A program made the translations under genes and the position numbers. Positions 55,086-63,964 of a stretch of 64,000 bases of DNA are shown piece by piece (the stretch's first letter is position 1; every line of letters starts with the position of its first letter). The notes below the pieces were generated by a model. It had not been told where the DNA came from and searched no databases. It saw only the letters and a list, made by a program, of their open reading frames with translations. The stretch covers positions 1 through 64,000 of the forward strand of contig JACYMF010000008.1 of assembly GCA_015272165.1 (NCBI GenBank). Direction: 5' to 3'. This DNA is from Cyanobacterium sp. T60_A2020_053 (lineage in GTDB: Bacteria > Cyanobacteriota > Cyanobacteriia > Cyanobacteriales > Cyanobacteriaceae).

Positions 55086-55511
55086 TTAATTTTCAAAATC
55101 TGTTCCCATCATAGCAGGATCGATTAAGGTAATATCAAAGGGATCATCTGGGGGCAAGGTGGCAAATACATCTCGGTTAGATTGATGGTAAATAACAAAC
55201 ACTTGAGGACCAAAAACTACTTTATCACCGGTTTTGAGTTGTAAATTATTAACTTTGCGCCCGTTAACTAAAATGCCGTTAGCGCTAAGATTTTTGCCGT
55301 CGCCATCAACGATGTGATAATGGGCGTAGCCGTTTTCGTCAAAAATACGCATGATGGTGGCGTGATGACGGGAAACGAAGGGAGATTGAATGACAATATC
55401 ACACCGTTGCCCTCTACCTATAGAATATTTATTTTTTTTCAGCAAAAGTTCTCTTCTGCCTTTATCGTCTTCAACAACTAAAATATGGGCTGTATGGGGT
55501 TGGGCTGTCAT
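55086..55511 (-). CDS. FHA-domain protein
   Basis: 141 residues, essentially a single forkhead-associated domain: KNKYSIGRGQRCDIVIQSPFVSRHHATIMRIFDENG (about 26-61), then HIVDGDGKNLSANGILVNGRKVNNLQLKTGDKVVFGPQVFVIYHQ. The phosphothreonine-binding residues (GRG.R.CDI, SRHHA, NG) are all present. FHA domains read Ser/Thr phosphorylation. The partner kinase is not in the window. Short N- and C-terminal tails only. Confidence 0.9.
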   Translation of the reverse strand: MTAQPHTAHILVVEDDKGRRELLLKKNKYSIGRGQRCDIVIQSPFVSRHHATIMRIFDENGYAHYHIVDGDGKNLSANGILVNGRKVNNLQLKTGDKVVFGPQVFVIYHQSNRDVFATLPPDDPFDITLIDPAMMGTDFEN

Positions 55512-55547
55512 CGTTAATTTGGTTGATCTTAAACTGTTAACCTATAC

Positions 55548-55648
55548 CCACCGTGTAATAAATTACACGGCTAACGGTGTTTCGTTCAATAAATTGAACT
55601 AAGATGAGACTGTTTTTGATTTCTCATCATCAAGAGAGCTTGATATTA
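55548..55648. repeat. Dispersed repeat family 1, full copy
   Basis: About 101 bases with the two hairpins (CCGTGTAATAAATTACACGG and GTTCAATAAATTGAAC) and the distal 'gagcttgatattag' end, collinear with 1272-1375. Confidence 0.85.
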
Positions 55649-55723
55649 GCTAATCAAATTTTTTATCTCTTTTAAAGATAGTATAAATTGAGAACGCTTT
55701 ACTATTTTATCTGTTATCAATAA

Positions 55724-58048
55724 TTAAGTATCCATTTTTTTAAGCTGTAGGGAGTTAGTCACTACCACAATGGAACTTAGTGCCATCAGCGCCCCTGCCG
55801 TAGCAGGATTGAGTAAGATATGATAACGAGGTAGCAATACTCCAGAGGCTAGGGGAATCGCTACTAAATTATAGCTTAATGCCCAAAAAAGATTCTGTTT
55901 AATTTTCTTGAGGGTATTTTGACTTAATTTAATAGCTGTGATTAAATCGGTTAATTTGCCACGAGTTAGCACGATAGAGGCGGTTTCGAGGGCAATTTGT
56001 GAGCCTTGCGCCATGGCAATACCACAATCGGCACGACTTAGCGCTGGGGCATCATTAACTCCGTCTCCTACCATGGCAATCATGCGCCCTCCCCTCTCCT
56101 CTTTAATTTGGTCGATTAAATCTGCTTTACCTTGGGGTTGAATACCGCCATAATATTTGCTAATACCTAATTTTTGGGCGATATTTTGTACTACTTGGGG
56201 TTGATCGCCACTGATCATGATTACTTCTAAACCCATATTTTGCAGTGCTTTGACGGTGGAGGGCGCTTGATCTCTTATTTCATCGGCTAAGGCAATGAGG
56301 GCGATAATTTCTTGGTTTTCACTAAGATAAATTACTGATTTTCCTTGATTTTGTAAGGTTTCGGTTTGATTAATAATATCACTGCTAAGATGAATATTTT
56401 GTTCTTTTAACCAAAGTTGATTACCGCAAGTAAAAGTTGTTTTTTGATGATTATAGTCAACGATTCCTTTCACTCCTTTACCGATGGTGGTGGTTAAATT
56501 TTCGGTTTTATATAATGATAATTCTTGTTTCTGTAATTCCCGTAAAAGTGCTTGGGCAAAGGGATGTTGGGAGTTGATTTCTAGGCTACTGGCAAGGCTG
56601 ATAATTTCCTGTGCAGAATGATGATGAAGGGCAATAATATCAGTAACTTGGGGATAACCATTGGTGAGTGTACCTGTTTTATCAAAAACGATGGTGTTAA
56701 TTTTCTCCACTTGTTCGAGTATATCACCTCCTTTGATTAATAATCCTTGTTCAGCACCCTTCCCCGTACCCACAAGAATAGCGGTGGGAGTAGCCAAACC
56801 CAGCGCACAGGGACAGGCAATGACCAAAACATCGATAGCTAATTTTATACTGAGGATGAGGGCGCTGGTATCTGTGGTTAAATATGACCATTTTTGCATA
56901 CCATAAAAATACCAAAATGTCAAGGTAAGTAAAGCAATGGTAATAATTCCGTAAGCAAAATAACCGGAGACAGTATCAGCTAAATTTTGGATGGGCGCTT
57001 TGCGAGTTTGAGCTTCTTCTACTGTAGCGATAATTTGACTGATGACGGTATCAGCGCCCGTCGCCGTAGTTTCAATAATGACGGCTTCAGCTTGATTAAT
57101 TGTACCAGCTTTCACGGAGTCGCCCATGGTTTTATATACGGGTAAAGATTCCCCTGTCAACATTCCTTCATTAACGGTAGTTTGCCCTTTCACCACAATG
57201 CCGTCGGTGGGAAATTGCTCACCTTGTAATACTTTTACCCATTCTTGGGCTTTCACTTGCACCGCTGGAATGAGCAACCCTTGATCTTCTAATAATTCAT
57301 TTTTACTAACAATTCGAGCTTGATGGGGGCGCAAACTGAGTAAAGATTCGAGACTCTGGGAGGCTTGGCGACGGGCGCTACTTTCTAACACACGTCCTAA
57401 AAAGATGAATCCCAACAGCATCACAGGCTCATCAAAGAAGCATTCCCAGCCCAACTCAGGATAAAATAAAGCAATGCAACTGGTGACATAAGCGCTCACC
57501 GTACCAATACCGATTAAACTATTCATATTGGGGCTTCTGTGCCAAATGCCTTGCCATCCGTTGAGGATAATATCACGCCCCGGCATGATTAATGCGCCCG
57601 TTGCCAATGCCCAATGAAACCAAATATTACTAAGAGGGTGAAGATAATGCCATCCCGTCAGGTGATGTAAATGCCCGATGGTGGAGAATATTAAGAGGAG
57701 AAGGGCGCTGGTGAGTTGATAGGTTTGGGTTTTTTGTTCTTTTTCCCTTGCTTTTTGGTGTTTTTCTTGCCAATTTTCCTCGTTTTGGCTACGGCGAGGG
57801 GCGCTGGGAAACCCTCCCATGGTTAATTTTTCTGCTACTTTTTCAGGATTGATTTTGCCTTGCTCGTATTCTACCAAAGCCACGGCAGTTATAAGGTTAA
57901 CTGTAGCGCCCACCACCCCATCACATTGATTAATTTGTCTTTCCACAGCTTTCACACAACCAGCGCACTTCATCCCCTCCACATCAAGGGCAACTGTATC
58001 AATTATGGTTGGTTTATTTGGTTTTGGTAACGATGCAATGGCAGTCAT
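55724..58048 (-). CDS. Copper-type P1B-ATPase (CtaA/PacS family)
   Basis: 774 residues. An N-terminal heavy-metal-associated domain has C28 and C31 in VEGMKCAGCVKAVERQI, which resembles CtaA more than PacS. Eight membrane helices include the CPC motif (C412-P413-C414 in VIACPCALGLATPTA). The phosphorylated aspartate is D456 in VFDKTGTLTNG, and MVGDGVNDAPAL closes the P domain. It transports Cu(I); CtaA moves it toward the cytosol or thylakoid route, PacS into the thylakoid, and the direction here is not settled. Many GGGCGCT-type copies lie in the gene. A short AT-rich gap of about 260 bases separates it from the FAD enzyme gene. Confidence 0.92.
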   Translation of the reverse strand: MTAIASLPKPNKPTIIDTVALDVEGMKCAGCVKAVERQINQCDGVVGATVNLITAVALVEYEQGKINPEKVAEKLTMGGFPSAPRRSQNEENWQEKHQKAREKEQKTQTYQLTSALLLLIFSTIGHLHHLTGWHYLHPLSNIWFHWALATGALIMPGRDIILNGWQGIWHRSPNMNSLIGIGTVSAYVTSCIALFYPELGWECFFDEPVMLLGFIFLGRVLESSARRQASQSLESLLSLRPHQARIVSKNELLEDQGLLIPAVQVKAQEWVKVLQGEQFPTDGIVVKGQTTVNEGMLTGESLPVYKTMGDSVKAGTINQAEAVIIETTATGADTVISQIIATVEEAQTRKAPIQNLADTVSGYFAYGIITIALLTLTFWYFYGMQKWSYLTTDTSALILSIKLAIDVLVIACPCALGLATPTAILVGTGKGAEQGLLIKGGDILEQVEKINTIVFDKTGTLTNGYPQVTDIIALHHHSAQEIISLASSLEINSQHPFAQALLRELQKQELSLYKTENLTTTIGKGVKGIVDYNHQKTTFTCGNQLWLKEQNIHLSSDIINQTETLQNQGKSVIYLSENQEIIALIALADEIRDQAPSTVKALQNMGLEVIMISGDQPQVVQNIAQKLGISKYYGGIQPQGKADLIDQIKEERGGRMIAMVGDGVNDAPALSRADCGIAMAQGSQIALETASIVLTRGKLTDLITAIKLSQNTLKKIKQNLFWALSYNLVAIPLASGVLLPRYHILLNPATAGALMALSSIVVVTNSLQLKKMDT

Positions 58049-58277
58049 AAATGTTTAGCAATATATTTTTCTTTAATTAGACATCTCAGACAATATCAGA
58101 GATACGATAACGTTTCCTTATTCCCTTCCATATTAGAATAATTCTAATAACTGTTTAGAGGATTATCATAGAAAGTTTACCCCCTACACCTGAACTAAAA
58201 AATTTTTTAGCATAGGGCAAACGCATACTAAAAATAAATGCGCCAAGTGGTCATTGATTTTAGAGGTTGAATGGTTA

Positions 58278-58290
58278 AGCGCCCTCCACC
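58278..58290. repeat. Extended GC-rich motif AGCGCCCTCCACC, intergenic copy
   Basis: Exact 13-mer about 20 bases from the stop of the FAD oxidoreductase, in otherwise AT-rich DNA. Confidence 0.9.
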
Positions 58291-58309
58291 CTACATTTTT
58301 TTGATATGT

Positions 58310-60319
58310 TTAGCGCCAGTCATCCCAATCCTGATTAAAAATGGAAGTATTAGGAAACTCTACTGGATTACCTTTAGTAACTAACAGCGCCCTCAACCTT
58401 GGCAAATAACGATTACGAAAAGCAAAACCCTCGGTAATTTCATAGGGGAAAATGTTTTCATTCAAAGCAAAAGAAGCTGTAACCCCTGCCGCCGCGCCCG
58501 ATGACCATTCAAAAGAATGCACCCGATAAGCCGCCGCCGCAATGTGACTGGTAGCGATACTTTTTCCTGCCACCAATAAATTATCGATTTTTTGGGGAAT
58601 CATAGCAGATAAAGGAATTTGGAAAGGATAGGCTTGACCTTGCCCCCGTCTTTCTCCTTCTCGCTCCGTATTACCCGGTTTTTCGTGGGGATACTCACTC
58701 ATACAAGGGTGAAAATCAATGGCATAATGACCAATACCCACAGAATCAGCGTAAACAGTGGAACGGCTACGTTTAACGGCGTTTTCAGGGTTAACATCCC
58801 CTGAAATAACCGAAAATCCCTCCAAACCAGCGAGAATTGCCCGTAATTGTCTATATTCGCTATCAGTCAACGTTTTTTTGTAATAGTCATCATCATAATT
58901 AACGCGGGAAATATCCACTTCATTGACCATAAAACCATCCGGATAACCTAATTTTGGTCGCCCAATAATCCGGCGCCCTTCCCTTATATAAGGATATTTT
59001 GATAAACCATGCTCCGTACCCATAGGAGAGTCAAAACCCTTGAGAAAAACATGATCTGGATGAGGTTTTTTCACCCCGTCACCTAACTGAGAATCTGTAG
59101 TACCAGCCACCAACCAATGATAAAAACCCATGGCGTTTTCTTCCCCTTTTCTGAGGGTTTCAGTGCGTAATCCCCCTAACCATCCTCCCGGCTCTAATTG
59201 TCCTAATTCTTGCAGTTGATCTCTCGTATAAATTAAGTTATCTTGAGATGTACCCGGACGATAGTCATTACCCCAAGTCCAATTTTGCATGGCAATATCC
59301 CCCGGTGTGGGTTTAGTAAAACCAATACCGCTAAAAGTTACCCTCTCCCTAGGTTGTGCTTTGTAAATACGGCGATAGGTAAACACTAAATCAAAATTCG
59401 CTAATCTAGGCAATTCGTAGCTGTAATAGGGTGCATATTGCTGATAAAATTCTGGTTCTGGTTGGGGTTGAGGGGTGGCGGTTTTCTCCATGGCAAAGGT
59501 GTAGGTAAAACCTTGGGGGCAATAAGGATCAGCCGTTCTACTTGATGCTGATGGATCATAAGGAGAAATGGGATCAATACCGAGCTTGTGGGGGATGTCA
59601 GTTAAACCAATGATTTCCCCTGTTTCTGTGGCTTCTATGACCATCCAATCAGCTTTTAGGTCATTTTTGTCGTTTTTACTCGGTACAAATTTAATGACCG
59701 TTTTGGTAAGTCTGGGAGAATCTTCGAGACCATAAGCGTCTTCTATAATTGCTGATAAAGGCTCGGTGTTGAGGGGGGGAGTGTTAGGCTGGGGTTGATG
59801 TTGAATGGCGAGGGCGCTGGTGATTTGTTGATTGTTAATGGCGACATCTTTAATGACGGTATGGGGAAACCATTTTAATTTGCCTTTGCCTCGTTGTGCG
59901 GCTTCTTCTAGTTGTCTGGCAAGGATAGTATGGGCATCTTTGGGCAGAAAACAGGAAGCGCTAACCCAACATTCACCCAAGTTATATTTACCGTAAAATT
60001 TGCCGATGTTCTCCCTAAATTCTAAGTAACCTTTGGGGAAAAATAATTCTTGTCTTTGGGTGCTACGTTCATCTAGTGCAGATGTACCCTGTGAAGAAAT
60101 TTGACCACCTACCCAATCGGTAATATCAGTTAAACAAACGGTTTTACCCATTAACAGGGCTTCATAGGCGGCACCCGCCCCCGCTAATCCACCACCGATC
60201 ACCAAAATCTCACATTCTTCGGTTTTTTCGTGGGGTATATTTCCTGCGGTGAGGGGCGCTGTGACTAATAATCCGAGGGGAAGGGATAGTATTTTTTGCC
60301 AAATTTTCTTCATGGTCAC
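58310..60319 (-). CDS. Exported FAD-dependent oxidoreductase
   Basis: 669 residues; the ATG two codons in (MKKIWQKILSLPLG) is the better start of a signal peptide ending near APLTAGN. FAD-binding Rossmann motif EILVIGGGLAGAGAAYEALLMGKTVCLTD (about 37-65) followed by WVGGQ, the family signature. The C-terminal end has SAMIPQKIDNLLVAGKSIATSHIAAAAYRVHSFEWSSGAAAG. Substrate unknown; the fold belongs to a large 'FAD-dependent oxidoreductase' family sometimes linked to exported hydroxylations. A signal peptide on a flavoprotein suggests Sec export with FAD bound outside. AGCGCCCTCAACC occurs in the C-terminal coding region. Confidence 0.84.
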   Translation of the reverse strand: MTMKKIWQKILSLPLGLLVTAPLTAGNIPHEKTEECEILVIGGGLAGAGAAYEALLMGKTVCLTDITDWVGGQISSQGTSALDERSTQRQELFFPKGYLEFRENIGKFYGKYNLGECWVSASCFLPKDAHTILARQLEEAAQRGKGKLKWFPHTVIKDVAINNQQITSALAIQHQPQPNTPPLNTEPLSAIIEDAYGLEDSPRLTKTVIKFVPSKNDKNDLKADWMVIEATETGEIIGLTDIPHKLGIDPISPYDPSASSRTADPYCPQGFTYTFAMEKTATPQPQPEPEFYQQYAPYYSYELPRLANFDLVFTYRRIYKAQPRERVTFSGIGFTKPTPGDIAMQNWTWGNDYRPGTSQDNLIYTRDQLQELGQLEPGGWLGGLRTETLRKGEENAMGFYHWLVAGTTDSQLGDGVKKPHPDHVFLKGFDSPMGTEHGLSKYPYIREGRRIIGRPKLGYPDGFMVNEVDISRVNYDDDYYKKTLTDSEYRQLRAILAGLEGFSVISGDVNPENAVKRSRSTVYADSVGIGHYAIDFHPCMSEYPHEKPGNTEREGERRGQGQAYPFQIPLSAMIPQKIDNLLVAGKSIATSHIAAAAYRVHSFEWSSGAAAGVTASFALNENIFPYEITEGFAFRNRYLPRLRALLVTKGNPVEFPNTSIFNQDWDDWR

Positions 60320-60718
60320 AAATCGATAATATTATGTTGACTTACCAGTATTTTGGTTGAAACTGATCATTGTTGATTATAGTGAATTTTTCTGATTTTT
60401 AAATCTAAAACCTGAAACCTAACACCCGAAACCTGACACCTCCCCTCACCAAAATACTTTTTCAGCAAAGCCTAATTAGTTAAGAAAAACTTATTAAGCT
60501 AATATTAATTTTTTATAACAATCCTAGTCAAGCAATGGAGTAATTTGTATCATTATATACAGAAATAATTTTTAAATTATCAGCCAAACAAAAAAACATC
60601 TGAAAAATGACAAGCAGAGCTCATGATATTAGTTAATTTTGAGACCACAAAATATGAGGCTAGTATTTGATGATCTGAGCGTCATATCAGAAATTATTAT
60701 TATTTATGGAGAAATATA
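60320..60718. repeat. 399-base gap with a MITE right end
   Basis: 60408-60441 is a heptad array (CTGAAAC, CTAACAC, CCGAAAC, CTGACAC) leading into 'ccaaaatactttttcagcaaagcc' (to 60474), the right end of MITE family 2. The remainder to 60718 is AT-rich, with GGAGA just before 60719 serving as ribosome site for the next gene. Confidence 0.7.
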
Positions 60719-60979
60719 ATGATGTTAACTCAATTAAAATCAGTATCATCCCCTACAGAATTAGATGTTCAAGAAGGGTTTTCAGTTGATAAAATTAATT
60801 GCAATAGTGTATGTCACATCACCTATAATCGTGATTCTTGGGTGAAATTATATCAATGTCCTAGTGCTTATGCTGAAGAAGAGGCTTTATTACTATGTGA
60901 GCAGTCTTCTGGTGTTTGGGTTAGCTGGATACCCAATCATGGCGAAGCATTATTAGATAAAAGCGAATTTTATTGTTAA
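60719..60979 (+). CDS. Small hypothetical protein
   Basis: 86 residues; the two adjacent ATGs at 60719 and 60722 are preceded by TATGGAGAAATATA, giving a good ribosome site. It contains DKINCNSVCHITYNRDSWVKLYQCPSAYAEEEALLLCEQSSGVWVSWIPNHGEALLDKSEFYC, with five cysteines that do not form a clear zinc or Fe-S pattern. The pattern of tryptophans and a strong conserved-looking 'W-V-S-W-I-P-N-H-G-E' stretch suggests a cyanobacterial small protein, but I recognise no family. An exact AGCGCCCTCCACC complement lies just after the stop (60999-61011). Confidence 0.65.
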   Translation: MMLTQLKSVSSPTELDVQEGFSVDKINCNSVCHITYNRDSWVKLYQCPSAYAEEEALLLCEQSSGVWVSWIPNHGEALLDKSEFYC

Positions 60980-60998
60980 TTTATCGAAATAGGATAAT

Positions 60999-61011
60999 GG
61001 TGGAGGGCGCT
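60999..61011. repeat. Extended GC-rich motif GGTGGAGGGCGCT, intergenic copy
   Basis: Exact reverse-orientation 13-mer in the gap before the TPR pseudogene. Confidence 0.9.
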
Positions 61012-61106
61012 GGTTGTATCAATAATTATTAAGTTTTATTTGATTCTTTGCATAAATCAAGAAAATTTAACTGATAAATAAATAGAACAATCAATCAATC
61101 ACTACC

Positions 61107-61911
61107 ATGAATAAAATTTATACTGGTTTAGTTGCTATTAATTTATCCTTGTCTTCCCAGCATTGCTCAACCTCTTTTAACTCCATCTCTCATCACTCAA
61201 TCCATCGAACCGACTACTGCTGAAGAATATCTTTATCGTGCCATAGGGTTTGTTCGTAAAGAAAATTATCAAAAAGCTATTGCAGACTTAAATAAGGTAC
61301 TTCAATTAGAACCCAATAATGTTACTGCTTATCAAGTTAGAGGGGATGCTTATTTTGATTTGGAAGAATACCAAAACGCTGTAAGTGACTATACCAATGC
61401 TCTTAAATATGAAAAACTAGCCCTTACTTATTTTCTGCGAGGTAGAGCCTATTTTCAATTGGATCAAGATCAACAGGCTTTACAAGATTTTAACAGTGCC
61501 ATTAGTCTTAATAATGACGATGAAGATTATTATTATTTTCGAGGACTAACATATTATATTTTAGATGATTATCAAAAGGCAATACCTGATTTGACTGTAG
61601 CGTTAAAGTCTAATGATGAGGAAACCATCGCTTCTAATAATAAGGAATATATTTATTTTTACAGAGGTTCATCTTATTTTGAGGCAGATCAATATGAGAA
61701 AGCACTAGCTGATCTTAATCAAGCCATTAGCATGACGCAATCTAACCCCAGATTTTTTTCCATCAGAAGTTTGACATATTAGAATTTGAATCAGTATCAG
61801 AATGCAATCAAAGATGCTCAATCAGCTTTGAATATCTACCAAGAAAATCAAGAGACAGAACAAGTAGAACTCATGCAAAGGTTAATCGGAGAAATCAGGG
61901 CTGATATGTAA
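61107..61911 (+). pseudogene. TPR-repeat exported protein gene with frameshift and nonsense mutation
   Basis: The plausible start MNKIYTGLVAI at 61107 is one base out of frame with the TPR part. The signal-peptide text in the shifted frame (LLLIYPCLPSIAQPLL, from 61132) fits it exactly, so a one-base change lies near 61130-61145. Five to six TPR units follow: YQKAIADLNKVLQLEPNN, YQNAVSDYTNAL, QQALQDFNSAISL, YQKAIPDL, YEKALADLNQAISM. An in-frame TAG at 61780-61782 interrupts the next repeat, which continues as NLNQYQNAIKDAQSALNIYQ and ends at TAA 61909. Two separate lesions make decay more likely than sequencing error. The product would have been a periplasmic or lipoprotein-type TPR scaffold. 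Confidence 0.82.
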
Positions 61912-61973
61912 GTTATTGTGCAAAATTAATTGTATATTCGTGATTTGATTTAGTTTTTCACTCCGTTGTTGCC

Positions 61974-62032
61974 CCACCGTGTAATGAATTACACGGAACC
62001 AACAGTATCCCGTTCAATAAATTGAACTAAGA
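61974..62032. repeat. Dispersed repeat family 1, copy 4
   Basis: Both hairpins of the family with the 'ccaacagtatcccgttcaata' spacing identical to 36801-36860. A possible distal end ('gggatcaaactaacttaatatta') lies at 62163-62187, suggesting later insertion into the copy. A stretch of GTTGCCTCTTGCC heptad-like text is at 62103-62119. Confidence 0.82.
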
Positions 62033-62293
62033 TTATTTTTAAGCTAAGACGCATTTAAATTACCGTTTATACTAAGTCTTAAAATAACTCAAACGCTGAC
62101 CTGTTGCCTCTTGCCTACCTTCACCAGTAAACTTAAATGCAAACTAGCTTAATTGATTTATAAGGGATCAAACTAACTTAATATTACCCATAAAAATTGT
62201 TCATAGTTTACTTTTTGACGATGGGGAATACAATAACCTAAGTAGGAATGTGATCCTATTCAGTCAATCATCAGCAAAAATAAATCCGTTAAT

Positions 62294-63964
62294 ATGGCTA
62301 ACAGCGCCCTTCACCCTTCCACTATTCGCCCGTTAATTGCTACATCCTTGGATGGTATTAGCTTTAAAAATAATTTTTTATATGCCCTTGATTCTCGTAA
62401 TGGGTATTTAATGAAAATTAATCCTCACACTAGCGTTACCAAGATAATTAACTACAATTACTGGCAAGATTTTATTGGCGCGAAAGGATTATGTATTACG
62501 GATGAAGAAATTTGGTTTGTAACTCAAAGTAGTGTTTATTGTACTCCTATTACATGGCAAGAAGAAGAATTAGTCATAAAAAGCGCTCCTCAGTATCGTT
62601 TCAGCTTGGCTTATCCCAGTAATGGTATTGCTATTTGGGAAAAAACTATTTATGTTACTTGCCAAAAAAACGGCACAATTACGGTTTATAGTAAAGCCGA
62701 TGGCAAACAAATCACTAAGTTTTATGCGCCGGGTATCGGTAACGAAAACATCACCATCAGAGGGGAAGAAATCTGGTTATGTGATAATCTCGAACAAACT
62801 GTTTATTGTTTGGAGCGCGCTACAGGTAAGACTAAGTATAGTTTATTAACCCCTTTTGAGTATCCCAGCGCCCTTGACTTTTACCAAAATCCTGACACGG
62901 GAGAAGAAACTTTATATATTGCCTATACCGACCAAGAACCTTATATTAGAGATAATCCTAACGCTGAACCTAACCACGAATTATTATATCGAGATCGTAC
63001 CTTCATTCATCCCCTCTATTTTAAATATTACGAAGACGAAAAATACACCCTATCCAATGGTTTTTTAATCGAAATGAGCTACCTTGAGGAAGTAGCGCCC
63101 CTCGATGACATTACCATCAAAGATTTAGAATGGCGCATCGCCTTACCTACCGAAAGCCATCGCCAAAAAATTCGCAGTATTGAAGCGGTAGGTTTACCCT
63201 ACATCGAAGAAAATAATAACGGGCAGAAAGTCGCCCTGTTTAAATTTCCTAAATTTACTTCCGAAGAGCGATTTGTCTTCGGTTGGCGCGCCATGGTTGA
63301 GGTATGGAGTATTAAATATCAGCTTACTCCCAGAGATTGTGAAACTTTGCCACCTCTGCCCCCAGAATTTGCCGATAAATACCTCATTGATAATGATAAC
63401 CTCGCTATGAGTGCCGATGTAATTTTGAGGGGCGCTGAAGAAGCGAGAGGCACAGAAACCAATTTACTGCGCAAAATGTACAGTATCCGTAACTATGTTT
63501 ATGATCGTCTTAGCTACGGTATTAAACCTCACATTGATACCCCAGATATAGTTATTAAAAGGGGTGTAGGCTCATGCGGTGAATATCTCGGTTTACTCCT
63601 CGCCCTTTCTCGTCTCAATGGTATCGCTTCGCGCACTGTCGGGCGCTATAAATGTCCTCTTAAAGTATTGCAATTTGGTGTACCATTGAGTCCAGACTTT
63701 AACCATGTATGGATGGAATTTTACTTGCCTAGCATTGGTTGGCTACCCATGGAATCAAACCCCGATGATTTGCAAGATGGTGGCCCTTATCCCACGCGCT
63801 TTTTTATGGGGTTAGCTTGGTATCATCTGGAAATGGCAAAGGATACTACTTTTGAAACTTTGAGGAGTGAAGGGCAACCCGTGAGTAAGGAAAAAACCTC
63901 TATCGGGCAGTTAGCCATTAATCATGTTTCTTTTACTATTCTCAAAGAGTTAATCCCCAACTAG
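62294..63964 (+). CDS. Transglutaminase-fold protein with N-terminal propeller-like domain
   Basis: 556 residues. The first 210 or so residues have repeated short strands (LYALDSRNGYLMKINPHTSV, IWFVTQSSVYC, IAIWEKTIYVTCQKNGTITVYSK, EIWLCDNLEQTVYCLERATGK) like a beta-propeller. The C-terminal part is a transglutaminase-like core with C428 (RGVGSCGEYLGLLLAL), H471 (NHVWMEFY) and D491 (ESNPDDLQDGG), so the catalytic triad is intact. There is no signal peptide, hence probably cytoplasmic. Family members can be proteases, amidases or cross-linking enzymes; the specific reaction is unknown. The start codon region carries AGCGCCCTTCACC, encoding SALHPS. Confidence 0.85.
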   Translation: MANSALHPSTIRPLIATSLDGISFKNNFLYALDSRNGYLMKINPHTSVTKIINYNYWQDFIGAKGLCITDEEIWFVTQSSVYCTPITWQEEELVIKSAPQYRFSLAYPSNGIAIWEKTIYVTCQKNGTITVYSKADGKQITKFYAPGIGNENITIRGEEIWLCDNLEQTVYCLERATGKTKYSLLTPFEYPSALDFYQNPDTGEETLYIAYTDQEPYIRDNPNAEPNHELLYRDRTFIHPLYFKYYEDEKYTLSNGFLIEMSYLEEVAPLDDITIKDLEWRIALPTESHRQKIRSIEAVGLPYIEENNNGQKVALFKFPKFTSEERFVFGWRAMVEVWSIKYQLTPRDCETLPPLPPEFADKYLIDNDNLAMSADVILRGAEEARGTETNLLRKMYSIRNYVYDRLSYGIKPHIDTPDIVIKRGVGSCGEYLGLLLALSRLNGIASRTVGRYKCPLKVLQFGVPLSPDFNHVWMEFYLPSIGWLPMESNPDDLQDGGPYPTRFFMGLAWYHLEMAKDTTFETLRSEGQPVSKEKTSIGQLAINHVSFTILKELIPN

